Shown here: positions 9,604 through 17,016 of the stretch, one piece after another
Position numbering within the stretch: the first letter of the stretch is position 1
Layout of the letters: every line of letters begins with the position of its first letter
DNA from: an uncultured Clostridia bacterium
GTDB taxonomy: Bacteria > Bacillota > Clostridia > Oscillospirales > Oscillospiraceae
Assembly (NCBI GenBank): GCA_946547105.1
Contig: CAMNOV010000011.1
Span: 1 to 38,924 of the forward strand
Reading direction: 5' to 3'
Length of the DNA: 38,924 nt
The notes under the pieces: generated by a model
What the model was told of the DNA's origin: nothing
The model's input: only the letters and a program-made list of their open reading frames with translations
The model's database searches: none
Position numbers and translations under genes: made by a program

Positions 9604-10416
9604 TCAATCCTTTTTTCTGGAAAGGATCTGCAGCAGGCGCAGGAAGAGGTTGGCGATGTCGAGATAGATATCCAGCGCGCAGTCCACGGCGTTGTCCAGC
9701 GTTTTGGCAAACTGCTGCGAACGGTGCAGATCATAGCCGATGTAGAGCGAAAAGAGCCCCGCGGCGATCCAGTCCGTCACGTTCTGGTTCACGCGGAAGA
9801 TGAGCAGCGCCAGCTCGCACACGACCAGGCCGATCAGCACGCCGAGCAGCGCGCCGCCGAGCTTGTCGAAGAGCGCGGGGAAGGCCATGGCCGCCCCGCC
9901 CATGCCGGCCGTGATCAGCAGCGTGTAGAGGAAGGCGTCGGCCACGACGCGCGAGCCGATCCCGCCGTAGGCCGCCACCGCCGTGGAGATCACCAGACCG
10001 AAGGGGATCACGACCAGGTTGTAACCCAGGAAGCTGACGAGCGGCTTGTGCGACCTGCCCGCGATCACCGTGCCGGCGATCGCACAGACCAGATAGCCGA
10101 TGAAAAAGGCGATGGGATTGATATAGCGGTACACGTCCCCGACCGTAAAACACAGCAGGACGTTGACCAGCAGTCCACAGAGCAGCACCCCCAGCATCAC
10201 GCCGTTGTAGGCCCGCGCGCCGATGAGCTGATCTTCCTCGTAAACCGCCTCCAGCCGCGCTCTCCGCGCCGCCTGGCCGAGCAGCAGCCCGGTGTTGGCG
10301 ACGAGGGCCGCCTCCTCCTGCCGCGTCCGCGCGGCGGACGCGATCGGCTTGCCGCAGTCCATGCAAAATTTGGCTCCGTCTTCGTTTTCATAGCCGCAAT
10401 ACGGGCAGCGTAGCAT
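9604..10416 (-). CDS. Bax inhibitor-1 (BI-1/YccA) family membrane protein with N-terminal zinc ribbon
   Basis: A 270-residue protein. Residues 4-22 form a zinc ribbon (CPYCGYENEDGAKFCMDCG). It is followed by about seven hydrophobic helices from residue 75 on and the family C-terminus with DNAVDCALDIYLDIANLFLR, which matches the D-A-x-x-x-A-x-x-x-Y-L-D pattern of BI-1 proteins. Family members are small cation (Ca2+/H+) leak channels in structural studies, but the bacterial role is poorly defined. The start at MLRCPYCG follows GGAGG with good spacing; the frame extends 31 codons upstream without a ribosome site. It diverges from the lipase gene, sharing a 210-base intergenic region. Confidence 0.85.
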   Translation of the reverse strand: MLRCPYCGYENEDGAKFCMDCGKPIASAARTRQEEAALVANTGLLLGQAARRARLEAVYEEDQLIGARAYNGVMLGVLLCGLLVNVLLCFTVGDVYRYINPIAFFIGYLVCAIAGTVIAGRSHKPLVSFLGYNLVVIPFGLVISTAVAAYGGIGSRVVADAFLYTLLITAGMGGAAMAFPALFDKLGGALLGVLIGLVVCELALLIFRVNQNVTDWIAAGLFSLYIGYDLHRSQQFAKTLDNAVDCALDIYLDIANLFLRLLQILSRKKD

Positions 10417-10518
10417 GAGCGGTTCCTCCCTCAATGTCGTTTTGCTCAGTTTAGCACGGATCGTCCCGCGCCGCAAGCGAAAAGCGCCGCGTTTTCTTCC
10501 GCTGCGCAAGAATCCCGG

Positions 10519-10547
10519 TTTACAAAGCGCTCTCCCTATGATAAGAT
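10519..10547 (+). promoter_or_regulatory. Promoter of the lipase gene
   Basis: TTTACA (10519-10524), a 17-base spacer and TAAGAT (10542-10547) with an upstream TGA that gives an extended -10. It lies about 80 bases before the start codon. Confidence 0.5.
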
Positions 10548-10626
10548 AACAATCAGGATTATTCGGCGGTCAAATGCGCCGGATCATACGGAAAAATATT
10601 ACAAATCAGAAAGGAAGGAGCAATCT

Positions 10627-11397
10627 ATGGTAAAGCGTTCGGTCAGCTTTCTGACCAAATTCCTGGCGATCGTGCTGATCGTCAGCATGCTGCTGGGCGG
10701 CGCCGTCGCCTATGCGGCGAGCACAAAGACCTACAGCAGCGCGCCGGAGATCTATCAGCTCGTGCGCGACGGCTATAACGGCGGTGAAAAAGGCCCCATC
10801 AGCGTCGTCAAGGGCACGCTGAAAAGCGGCTGGAGCAGCAAAACGGTCTATCTCGTGACCCTGTCCGGCACGGAGCTGGTGTTCAACCAGTCCACGGAAG
10901 CGATCACGGACCTTCTCTCCGGCTTCAATCTCCAGAGCCCCTACTACCGCAACGTGGTCAGCGTGATCACGAAAAACATCCCGCGCGGCGCAAACCTCGT
11001 CCTCGCCGGCCACAGCCTCGGCGGCATGATCGCCCAGCAAGTCTCGGCCGACGCCTCGATCAAGGCCAATTACAACGTGCTTAACGTCGTCTGCTTCGGC
11101 TCGCCGCTGCTGGCGGCCGGCTTCCGGGAGGGCACTATCCGCCGCCTGGGCGACGTCTCCGACCCGGTGCCCTATCTCTCCGGCAACCTCTTCGTCACAC
11201 CGCTGCGCGCCGTTCTGGGCCTCAACCGCGAAGACGGCCATTACTATCTCACCCCGATCACCGCGCATAATTCGTCCTACTCCCGCGCCGATCTCTGGGG
11301 CAAATATGACGTGACCGGCACCAAGTACGGCAGCGCCAAGCTCACGCTCGACCTCTCCACCCGGACCTTCTATCCCTGCCCCTTCATCCTCTGGTAA
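10627..11397 (+). CDS. Secreted class-3-type lipase/esterase
   Basis: A 256-residue alpha/beta hydrolase. Residues 1-31 are a signal peptide (MVKRSVSFLTKF, then a Leu/Val/Ile core and AYAAS). GHSLGG near residue 137 is the nucleophile elbow with the catalytic Ser. A likely catalytic Asp is in GDVSDPVP near residue 180, and a likely His is in TAHNSS near 217, the usual Ser-Asp-His order of the lipase class 3 fold. AAGGAAGGAG precedes the start. It probably acts outside the membrane on acylglycerols or similar esters. A hydrolase beside the acyltransferase/zinc-ribbon pair may mean linked lipid turnover, but it has its own promoter. Confidence 0.85.
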   Translation: MVKRSVSFLTKFLAIVLIVSMLLGGAVAYAASTKTYSSAPEIYQLVRDGYNGGEKGPISVVKGTLKSGWSSKTVYLVTLSGTELVFNQSTEAITDLLSGFNLQSPYYRNVVSVITKNIPRGANLVLAGHSLGGMIAQQVSADASIKANYNVLNVVCFGSPLLAAGFREGTIRRLGDVSDPVPYLSGNLFVTPLRAVLGLNREDGHYYLTPITAHNSSYSRADLWGKYDVTGTKYGSAKLTLDLSTRTFYPCPFILW

Positions 11398-11410
11398 GCC
11401 AGATCCCTTG

Positions 11411-11446
11411 AAAAGGCTGCAGTACACGCTACTGCAGCCTTTTTTC
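11411..11446. terminator. Terminator after the lipase gene
   Basis: Stem AAAAGGCTGCAGTA (11411-11424) pairs with TACTGCAGCCTTTT (11430-11443) and a T-run follows. It has near-perfect arms and intrinsic-terminator form. Confidence 0.85.
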
Positions 11447-11463
11447 GTCCAGCGCACTGCCGT

Positions 11464-11492
11464 TTGAAATCGGCCCGGATCTGTGATATAGT
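11464..11492 (+). promoter_or_regulatory. SigA-type promoter of the acyltransferase-3 gene
   Basis: TTGAAA (11464-11469), a 17-base spacer and TATAGT (11487-11492), about 25 bases before the ribosome site. Confidence 0.65.
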
Positions 11493-11513
11493 TTTGCCAA
11501 CACCCTTGGGGAG

Positions 11514-12542
11514 ATGATGAGCTTGACAGAATGCGCCGCCCCTTCCTCCCGCGCGCCGGCCGGGCGGATCGTGTCGCTGGACGTGATCAAGATCCTGTCC
11601 GCGTTCATGGTCGTTTTTTATCATTACCGCTTTTTCGATCTGGGGCATTTTGAAAACGGCAGATATCTCCTGTCCGTCCCTCAGTTCCTGCTCTGCCTCT
11701 GCTCCGCGTCGGTCCCTCTGTTTTTCATGGTCAACGGCGCGCTGCTGCTCAACCGCGACCTCTCGGTGAAGCAGATCTATGCGAAGGCCGGGAGACTGGC
11801 GCTGGTCGCCGTGGTCTGGGACTGGCTGGTCGATTATTACAGCTGGTTCCTGTATGCGCTGCTCGTGCTGTATCTGCTCTATCCGATCCTGCACAGGGCG
11901 TACCGGGCGAAAAACCGGATCTGGGCGCTGCTGATCATGGGCGCGGTGTTTCTCATGCCCTTTGTGTATAATCTTGGGATCGTCCTGCTGATGCGCTTCG
12001 CGCCCGGCTTCAGCCTCCGTCTGTTCGGGCGCACGCTGTCCCTGCGCACGCTTCCGCTGCGCACGGGCGTGTTCCGGCTGTATTCGATCCTGTATTATAT
12101 GCTCGGCGGCTATTTGCTGAACCGGAGGCTCCCGCCGCTCGTCTCCGTCCTTCTGATCGCGCTGGGCCAGGCCGTCACCGTGGCGGATGTGATCATCACC
12201 TCCAATTACACCGGGCAGATCGCCGACGCGGTCAACTACTGTTTCCCGACGGTCGGCGCGCTGCTGCTCGCGCTCGGCTTCTTTACGCTGCTCCGCTGCT
12301 TTGACCGGATCACGGATGTGCGTCTGAAGCGCCTGCTCGCCTCGCTCGGAAGCAGCGTGCTGACGACCTATCTGCTCCACGTCAGCATCCGCAGCATCCT
12401 TCAGGCGACGGTCCTTCCCGTCGGCAGGGAGTACAGCGCGCTGCTCATCGCCGGCATCGCCCTCGCCGTATGCCTGCTGTGCTGGCTGATCGATCGTCTG
12501 CTGAAACGAATCCCCCTGGTCCGGGAGTTTGTCAGTCTGTAG
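11514..12542 (+). CDS. Acyltransferase-3 family (OafA/YrhL-like) membrane protein
   Basis: Up to 342 residues with about ten hydrophobic helices. The N-terminal SLDVIKILSAFMVVFYHY carries the family pattern R/S-x-x-x-x-D-x-x-(K/R)-x-x-x-x-x-x-V-x-x-x-H, and the C-terminal TTYLLHVSI resembles the usual last motif. Members O-acetylate cell-envelope sugars or peptidoglycan using cytoplasmic acyl-CoA. GGGGAG (11508-11513) directly touches ATG 11514, so the real start may be TTG 11523 nine bases on, giving a protein three residues shorter. It is monocistronic, with a promoter before and a terminator after it. The envelope target is unknown. Confidence 0.82.
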   Translation: MMSLTECAAPSSRAPAGRIVSLDVIKILSAFMVVFYHYRFFDLGHFENGRYLLSVPQFLLCLCSASVPLFFMVNGALLLNRDLSVKQIYAKAGRLALVAVVWDWLVDYYSWFLYALLVLYLLYPILHRAYRAKNRIWALLIMGAVFLMPFVYNLGIVLLMRFAPGFSLRLFGRTLSLRTLPLRTGVFRLYSILYYMLGGYLLNRRLPPLVSVLLIALGQAVTVADVIITSNYTGQIADAVNYCFPTVGALLLALGFFTLLRCFDRITDVRLKRLLASLGSSVLTTYLLHVSIRSILQATVLPVGREYSALLIAGIALAVCLLCWLIDRLLKRIPLVREFVSL

Positions 12543-12571
12543 CCGCCGGAGCGGAATTCGGGGCAGATCAC

Positions 12572-12603
12572 AAAAAAGGAACTGCTTTGCAGTTCCTTTT
12601 TTC
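12572..12603. terminator. Terminator after the acyltransferase-3 gene
   Basis: Stem AAGGAACTGC / GCAGTTCCTT flanked by A6 and T6 (12572-12603). The same stem sequence recurs in the terminator at 13682-13713. Confidence 0.85.
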
Positions 12604-12612
12604 ATCTTCCGC

Positions 12613-12641
12613 TTTCTCTGCACGCGGGACTGTGCTACAAT
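12613..12641 (+). promoter_or_regulatory. Extended -10 promoter of the M28 peptidase gene
   Basis: TGC-TACAAT (12633-12641) is a good extended -10 element. The region 17 bases upstream (TTTCTC, 12613-12618) is a poor -35 match. Confidence 0.45.
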
Positions 12642-12671
12642 AGGCCCAGACATACCAGGGAGGGTCCCGCC

Positions 12672-13613
12672 ATGAACGATTATTTATCCGAAATTGACGC
12701 GCGCTTTCCGGTGCGAAACAGCAGCGAACAGAAGGAAAGCTTTCGCAGCTACGCGCTCTCGGAGGCGGCCGGGCTCGGCTTCCGCCGAGCCGCGCGAGAG
12801 GACAACGAGGGCCACGTGAACCTCGTCTTCTCCGATCCCGCCTCCGCCCGCGTGATCTTCACCGCCCACTATGACACGCCCCGCCGCTCCCTGCTGCCCA
12901 ATCTGATGCTGGTCAATAACCGGTTTCTGTACTGGGCCTACAATCTCGGCGTCGTGCTGGTCATGCTCGCCGTCTCCGTCGGCGCGGCCTTCGGCGCCAA
13001 GGCGCTCCTCGGCCTCGATCCGGAGCGGCTGGATGCGCGCATGCTGATGCTGGCGGTATACGCCGCCGTCTACTTCGGCCTGTTTTTCCTGGTGCTGAAG
13101 GGCCCGGCCAATACGCGCAACCGCAACGACAACACCAGCGGCACGGCGGCGGTGCTGGAGCTGATGCGCACCCTGGGTGAGCGGCCGGACACGGCCTTTA
13201 TCCTCTTCGACGATGAGGAGAAGGGCAAGCAGGGCAGCAAAGCCTATGCCAAAGCACACCCCGAGATCCGGGACAACACCCTGATCGTCAATCTCGACTG
13301 CGTCGGCAACGGCGAGACCTTTGTCTTCTGCGCCTCCCGCAAGGCGGCGGAGCATCCCCTGTTTGCGGCGCTGCAGGCGCAGATCGCCCGCAGCGGTCTG
13401 GACGCCCGCTTCTTCCCGGCCGGCCGTGCGCAGATGAACAGCGACCACAAGAGCTTCCGCCGGGGCGTAGGCGTCTGCGCCTGCAGCCACAAGCCCCTGG
13501 TCGGCTATTATACCGGCCGCATCCACACGTCCCACGACACCGTGGCGGAGCCCGAGACCGTCCGGCGCCTCGCCGATGCCCTCGCGGCCTTCATCCAGCA
13601 GCCGTCCGAATAA
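12672..13613 (+). CDS. Membrane-inserted M28-family metallopeptidase
   Basis: A 313-residue zinc peptidase of the aminopeptidase Y/S type. The metal-site motifs appear in order: FTAHYDTP (His66), NRNDNTSGTA (Asp153, bridging), FDDEEKGKQGS (Glu182/183, catalytic base and ligand), NLDCVGNG (Asp209) and RIHTSHDT (His285/288). Between His66 and Asp153, two hydrophobic helices (about 86-110 and 123-143) interrupt the domain, so the catalytic site should sit at the membrane face. There is no N-terminal signal peptide, so a cytoplasm-facing site is possible. GGAGGG precedes the start. The substrate is unknown; relatives are aminopeptidases. It ends at a terminator shared with the convergent phosphatase gene. 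Confidence 0.85.
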   Translation: MNDYLSEIDARFPVRNSSEQKESFRSYALSEAAGLGFRRAAREDNEGHVNLVFSDPASARVIFTAHYDTPRRSLLPNLMLVNNRFLYWAYNLGVVLVMLAVSVGAAFGAKALLGLDPERLDARMLMLAVYAAVYFGLFFLVLKGPANTRNRNDNTSGTAAVLELMRTLGERPDTAFILFDDEEKGKQGSKAYAKAHPEIRDNTLIVNLDCVGNGETFVFCASRKAAEHPLFAALQAQIARSGLDARFFPAGRAQMNSDHKSFRRGVGVCACSHKPLVGYYTGRIHTSHDTVAEPETVRRLADALAAFIQQPSE

Positions 13614-13681
13614 GCGCCGCGATCGCTTTTCAGTCGATGCACCCATTCGCTTTCCGCCCCCGCATGAGCGACAAAAAGACG

Positions 13682-13713
13682 AAGGAACTGCAGAGATCTG
13701 CAGTTCCTTTTTT
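13682..13713. terminator. Shared terminator of the peptidase and phosphatase genes
   Basis: Stem AAGGAACTGCAG / CTGCAGTTCCTT (13682-13710) is followed by a T-run. It lies between convergent genes and can act both ways. Confidence 0.8.
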
Positions 13714-13725
13714 AACCGGTGCGGC

Positions 13726-14949
13726 TCAGTCTCCCAGCTTCGTCTTCAGCGTGTCCAGCTGCTCCTGCGTCAGGCCGATCGACAGGAGATAGTCCGAGGC
13801 CTCCGCCTTAAGATCCGCCGCTTCGAGCCCGTCCGTCCCGAACAGGCCGTCCAGCGTCCGGATCAGGTTTTTCAGCAGGATATCATAGCTCGGATCGCCG
13901 GGCTCGACGCCGTAGAAGTTGCGGTAGGTGAGCATATAATCCCGCTCGACCTCCTCGGCGCTCGCGCCGGCGCAGCATTCCAGTATGGCGCACAGGATCC
14001 CGGTGCGGTCCTTACCCTCTTTGCAGTGGACGAGATACGGGCCCTCGTTTTCCGTGATGAAGAGGACGCTGTCCTTGACCTTCTCAGCAAACTCCACCGA
14101 GCTGAAATCATAGGACATCTCGGGATTGATGACCGCGCAGCGGCTGTAGTAGCTGCCGGGATAGGTCTCGTAGTCCCTCATCTCCTGCGCCGAATCGTCC
14201 AGATTGATGACAGAGCGGATCCCCGCGGCCTCCATGGCGGCCATCGCGTATTCGTTTCTGCCGAGGGCGGGCTCAATGGGCGTGCTGCTGCGATAGAGTC
14301 GGCCTTCCTGCACGCCGGTAACGGCGACTGCCCGGAAGTTGGCAAATTCCTCGTCCGTGAGCGCGGGATAATCTTCGCGCTCGTTGCTGCGCGTCAGGTT
14401 CCGGGCCTTGTATTCGTCCAGATAGCCCTTCTTTTCCTTCAGCACAAGCCCGACCTCATCGACCCTGAGCTCCCAGCGGTAGCCGGGCTCCTCTTCGCTC
14501 GTCTGCTTCTCTCCGACCCCGGCGTCCACGGCAAAGGCGCCCATGTTGACAGCCAGAGCCACCTCATTGTCCTCGAGGTCAAAGCGGCAGAGCATGTTCC
14601 CGGTGTCCACGTCGGTGTAGGCGTTGCCCACGGGGATGTCGTAGCTTTCGTCGCCGATGAACACCGTGATGATATCCCCGACCTCCATGTCGTGGGCTTT
14701 CATTTCCTCAAACGTGGTGTCCAGCATCACGTTGCCGCGCTTGCTGATCTCCCGGATGGCGACCGTATAGACCGCCGGTTCTTCTTCCTTCACGCCGGGC
14801 GCGGGTTCCGCGGCCGCTTCGGGCACGGCGGGCGCTTCGGGCACGGCGGGCGCGGCTTCGGTGTTCGTATTGCCGCAGCCCGCCAGTGCGAGGAGCAGCA
14901 GGATCATGAGCGCCGCGAGGAGCGCGGCTGTTTGGAAGCTTTTCTTCAA
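13726..14949 (-). CDS. Lipoprotein with tyrosine-phosphatase domain and N-terminal SAM-hydroxide-transferase-like beta domain
   Basis: A 407-residue exported lipoprotein: charged start, Leu-rich core and lipobox LALAGC (Cys about 25), then a Pro/Ala/Glu-rich linker. Residues about 65-145 (GNVMLDTTF through VNMGAFAVDAG) resemble the C-terminal beta-barrel domain of SAM hydroxide adenosyltransferases; this is my recollection and needs a profile search. Residues about 190-380 are a tyrosine phosphatase with HCKEGKDRTG (CX5R, Cys about 309), RLYRSSTP and SVINLDD, as in the Y-phosphatase-3 group. The start is TTG at 14949, preceded by AAGGGA. It is the only choice that includes the basic start of the signal peptide. 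It is probably anchored outside the membrane and acts on phospho-sugars, inositol phosphates or surface phosphoproteins; the substrate is unknown. Confidence 0.8.
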   Translation of the reverse strand: MKKSFQTAALLAALMILLLLALAGCGNTNTEAAPAVPEAPAVPEAAAEPAPGVKEEEPAVYTVAIREISKRGNVMLDTTFEEMKAHDMEVGDIITVFIGDESYDIPVGNAYTDVDTGNMLCRFDLEDNEVALAVNMGAFAVDAGVGEKQTSEEEPGYRWELRVDEVGLVLKEKKGYLDEYKARNLTRSNEREDYPALTDEEFANFRAVAVTGVQEGRLYRSSTPIEPALGRNEYAMAAMEAAGIRSVINLDDSAQEMRDYETYPGSYYSRCAVINPEMSYDFSSVEFAEKVKDSVLFITENEGPYLVHCKEGKDRTGILCAILECCAGASAEEVERDYMLTYRNFYGVEPGDPSYDILLKNLIRTLDGLFGTDGLEAADLKAEASDYLLSIGLTQEQLDTLKTKLGD

Positions 14950-15012
14950 AGCTCTTGTTCCCTTCTTTCGTTATTTGCGCCGCGGGATGCCGACGGCGCC
15001 GCAATCCTATGG

Positions 15013-15047
15013 AAAAAGCCCGGAAAGCTTGTACTTCCGGGCTTTTT
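15013..15047. terminator. Terminator downstream of rplM-rpsI
   Basis: A perfect 13-bp stem AAAAAGCCCGGAA (15013-15025) with its complement (15035-15047) ends in T5 in either direction. It closes the ribosomal protein operon after the hairpin array. Confidence 0.85.
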
Positions 15048-15059
15048 GATGCATTTGAA

Positions 15060-15213
15060 ATCTCGAGATCAGCGCTTGCTGAACTGTCGGACCGTTTGGC
15101 AAATGTGCCAGTGGCACATTTGCAGGTCCGAAGAACCGCGTGTTGTGCTGCGGTTCTCCGCAGTTCGAGCGGGATAAGCGCCGCCAGGCGATTATCTCTT
15201 CGAGAACTGCGGA
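15060..15213. repeat. Hairpin-chain array 2, branched, overlapping the rpsI 3' end
   Basis: Palindrome 15060-15069. Outer stem GAACTG/CAGTTC (15081-15086 with 15161-15166) encloses two arms. Arm one is TCGGACC/GGTCCGA (15087-15093 with 15125-15131), carrying an inner 11-bp hairpin at 15099-15123. Arm two is AGAACCGC/GCGGTTCT (15132-15139 with 15150-15157). In addition CTCCGCAGTTC (15156-15166) is complementary to 15203-15213, which is the last coding part of rpsI, so two alternative pairings compete. It lies between the rpsI stop and its terminator and would be the 3' UTR of the mRNA. Confidence 0.75.
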
Positions 15214-15602
15214 GCGCGGCGGGCGGCCTTGAGACCGTACTTCTTACGCTCTTTCATGCGCGGGTCGCGGGTCAGCAGACCGGCGGCCTTCAGGATGGCG
15301 CGGTTGCCCTCGTCGACGAGGAGCAGGGCGCGGGCGATGCCGTGGCGGATGGCGCCGGCCTGGCCGGACACGCCGCCGCCGGCGACGGTGGCTTCGATGT
15401 CGACCTTGCCGAGGGTGTTGGTGGCGACCAGGGGCTGACGGACGATGAGCTTCAGGGTATCGAGACCGAAGTAATCGTCGATGTCACGGCCGTTGATGGT
15501 GATGACGCCGGTGCCGTTCGGAATCAGGTGAACGCGGGCGACGGAGGACTTCCGGCGGCCGGTACCGTACATATAGGGCTTCTTGGTCTTGTAGGTTGCC
15601 AT
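15192..15602 (-). CDS. rpsI: 30S ribosomal protein S9
   Basis: 136 residues including a short N-terminal extension ([24 protein letters not shown]). Family hallmarks are [31 protein letters not shown] and the basic C-terminus ending in QFSKR, whose Arg reaches the P-site tRNA. It starts 16 bases after rplM ends and has its own GAGGAGG site, the standard rplM-rpsI operon. Its final codons can pair with the hairpin array downstream. Confidence 0.98.
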   Translation of the reverse strand: MATYKTKKPYMYGTGRRKSSVARVHLIPNGTGVITINGRDIDDYFGLDTLKLIVRQPLVATNTLGKVDIEATVAGGGVSGQAGAIRHGIARALLLVDEGNRAILKAAGLLTRDPRMKERKKYGLKAARRAPQFSKR

Positions 15603-15618
15603 AGTTCTTTACCTCCTC

Positions 15619-16047
15619 TTAGCGATCCCAGACTTCGGGCTTCTGAGCCGCATGGGTATGCTCGGCACCGGCGAAGATGCGCAGGCGCTTGAGCTGCCAC
15701 TGGGCGATGGTGTTCTTCTGCAGCATGCCGCGGACAGCCAGGCGCATGGCCAGCTCGGGCTTCTTCTGCATCAGGGTCTTGTACTGGGTCTCCTTCAGGC
15801 CGCCGGGATAACCGGAGTGGGTACGGTAGTACTTCTGCTCCAGCTTCTTGCCGGTGAGGACGGCGTCCTTGGCGTTGATGATGATGACGTAATCGCCGCA
15901 GTCAACGTGAGGAGTGTAATCGGTTTTCAGCTTGCCGCGCAGCAGATCGGCGGCGAGCGCAGCGGTCTTGCCCATGGGCTTGCCGGCTGCGTCAAGGACG
16001 TACCACTTGCGGGCAACGGTCTCCTTGGTGAGCATGGTGGTGGACAT
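15619..16047 (-). CDS. rplM: 50S ribosomal protein L13
   Basis: 142 residues, the normal family length. Motifs are KWYVLDAAGKPMGKTAALAADLLRGK in the N-terminal half, then GDYVIIINA, YYRTHSGYPGG and MLQKNTIAQWQLKRLRIFAG. ATG 16047 follows GGAGG; the longer open frame to 16176 includes the promoter and is not coding. It is the first gene of the rplM-rpsI operon, driven by a consensus promoter at 16148-16176 and preceded by a structured leader. Confidence 0.97.
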   Translation of the reverse strand: MSTTMLTKETVARKWYVLDAAGKPMGKTAALAADLLRGKLKTDYTPHVDCGDYVIIINAKDAVLTGKKLEQKYYRTHSGYPGGLKETQYKTLMQKKPELAMRLAVRGMLQKNTIAQWQLKRLRIFAGAEHTHAAQKPEVWDR

Positions 16048-16089
16048 ATCAGCTTTGCCTCCATATAATATGAAATGTTTTGACAATCG

Positions 16090-16140
16090 TAGCATCGGCG
16101 GGTAAAATAGACCCAAATCGGGCCGCTTCCGCCGAACGCG
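16090..16140 (-). promoter_or_regulatory. Structured rplM leader (possible L13 autoregulatory element)
   Basis: The mRNA leader has an outer stem CGGCGG/CCGCCG (16129-16134 with 16096-16101) closing over a small CCC/GGG hairpin (16112-16114 with 16120-16122). Firmicutes are known to carry L13-binding leaders before rplM. The position and size fit, but I could not check the family consensus. Confidence 0.4.
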
Positions 16141-16147
16141 CTTTATT

Positions 16148-16176
16148 TTTATACCACAGGAGGCAAGGCCTGTCAA
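16148..16176 (-). promoter_or_regulatory. Consensus SigA promoter of rplM-rpsI
   Basis: A perfect TTGACA (16171-16176), a 17-base spacer and TATAAA (16148-16153). This is the strongest promoter match in the window, as expected for ribosomal protein genes. Confidence 0.85.
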
Positions 16177-16287
16177 CGGATTTTTTGAAAGAATTTAATT
16201 CTGATTTTCAAATCTCTCGAAATCTCTCGAATCCTTCCAAATCCTCGCGAATCCTGATTTTGATTTTTTGTTTTTTCGGAGTGAACC

Positions 16288-17016
16288 ATGAACGATATCC
16301 TCAACGATTTTACCGGCACGGTGCGCCGCGCCGTGGACGATTACCGCATGATCGAGGCGGGCGACCGCGTGGCGGTCGGCGTCTCGGGCGGCAAGGACAG
16401 CCTGGTGCTGCTGCTGGCGCTCAATCATCTGAAAAGCTACTATCCCAAGCCCTTCGAGCTGGAGGCCGTGACGATCGAGCTCGGCTTCGAGGGCATGGAC
16501 TTCACGCCGGTGGCGGCGCTCTGCGAAGCGGAGGGCATCCCCTACACCTGCCGCAAGACCGACATCAAGGAGGTCGTGTTCGACGTGCGGCAGGAGGACA
16601 ATCCCTGCTCCCTCTGCGCGAAGATGCGCCGCGGCGCGCTCAACGGCATCCTGAAGGAGCGCGGGCTCAACAAGCTCGCCCTCGGCCACCATTTTGACGA
16701 CGCGGTGGAGACCTTTCTGATGAGCCTGCTGCTGGAGGGGCGGCTGAGCTGCTTCCAGCCCGTCACCTTCCTCGACCGCAGCGGCATCACGCAGATCCGC
16801 CCGCTCGTCTACGCGGGGGAGCAGAAGATCCGGAACCTCGCCGAAAAGCTCGATCTCCCGGTCGTGGAAAACCCCTGCCCGATGGACAAGACCAGCAAGC
16901 GCTGGGAGATCAAGCAGCTGCTCGCGGCGCTCGGCACGGACTATCCCGACATGAAGAGCAAGATCTTCGGCGCCATGCAGCGCCTGCCCCTCAAGGGCTG
17001 GGCCGTGGAAAAATAG
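16288..17016 (+). CDS. TtcA-family tRNA 2-thiolation ATPase (PP-loop)
   Basis: A 242-residue cytoplasmic protein. SGGKDS (residues 33-38) is the PP-loop that adenylates the target base. CSLC (Cys107/110) with a third Cys in ENPCPMD (Cys197) fits the Fe-S-binding TtcA type, and GHHFDDAVET (133-142) is a further family motif. Well-studied TtcA thiolates cytidine 32 of some tRNAs. Firmicute relatives are often labelled TtcA without proof, so the symbol is left blank. GGAGTG precedes the start. It diverges from the rplM promoter across about 110 bases that contain small AATC/TCTCG direct repeats with no assigned role. Confidence 0.88.
   Translation: MNDILNDFTGTVRRAVDDYRMIEAGDRVAVGVSGGKDSLVLLLALNHLKSYYPKPFELEAVTIELGFEGMDFTPVAALCEAEGIPYTCRKTDIKEVVFDVRQEDNPCSLCAKMRRGALNGILKERGLNKLALGHHFDDAVETFLMSLLLEGRLSCFQPVTFLDRSGITQIRPLVYAGEQKIRNLAEKLDLPVVENPCPMDKTSKRWEIKQLLAALGTDYPDMKSKIFGAMQRLPLKGWAVEK

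Noticed and set aside
16195-16262. AATC/TCTCG direct repeats upstream of the ttcA-family gene as a regulatory array
   Set aside because: Units are irregular in length and spacing and show no operator-like symmetry; they may be simple low-complexity sequence.
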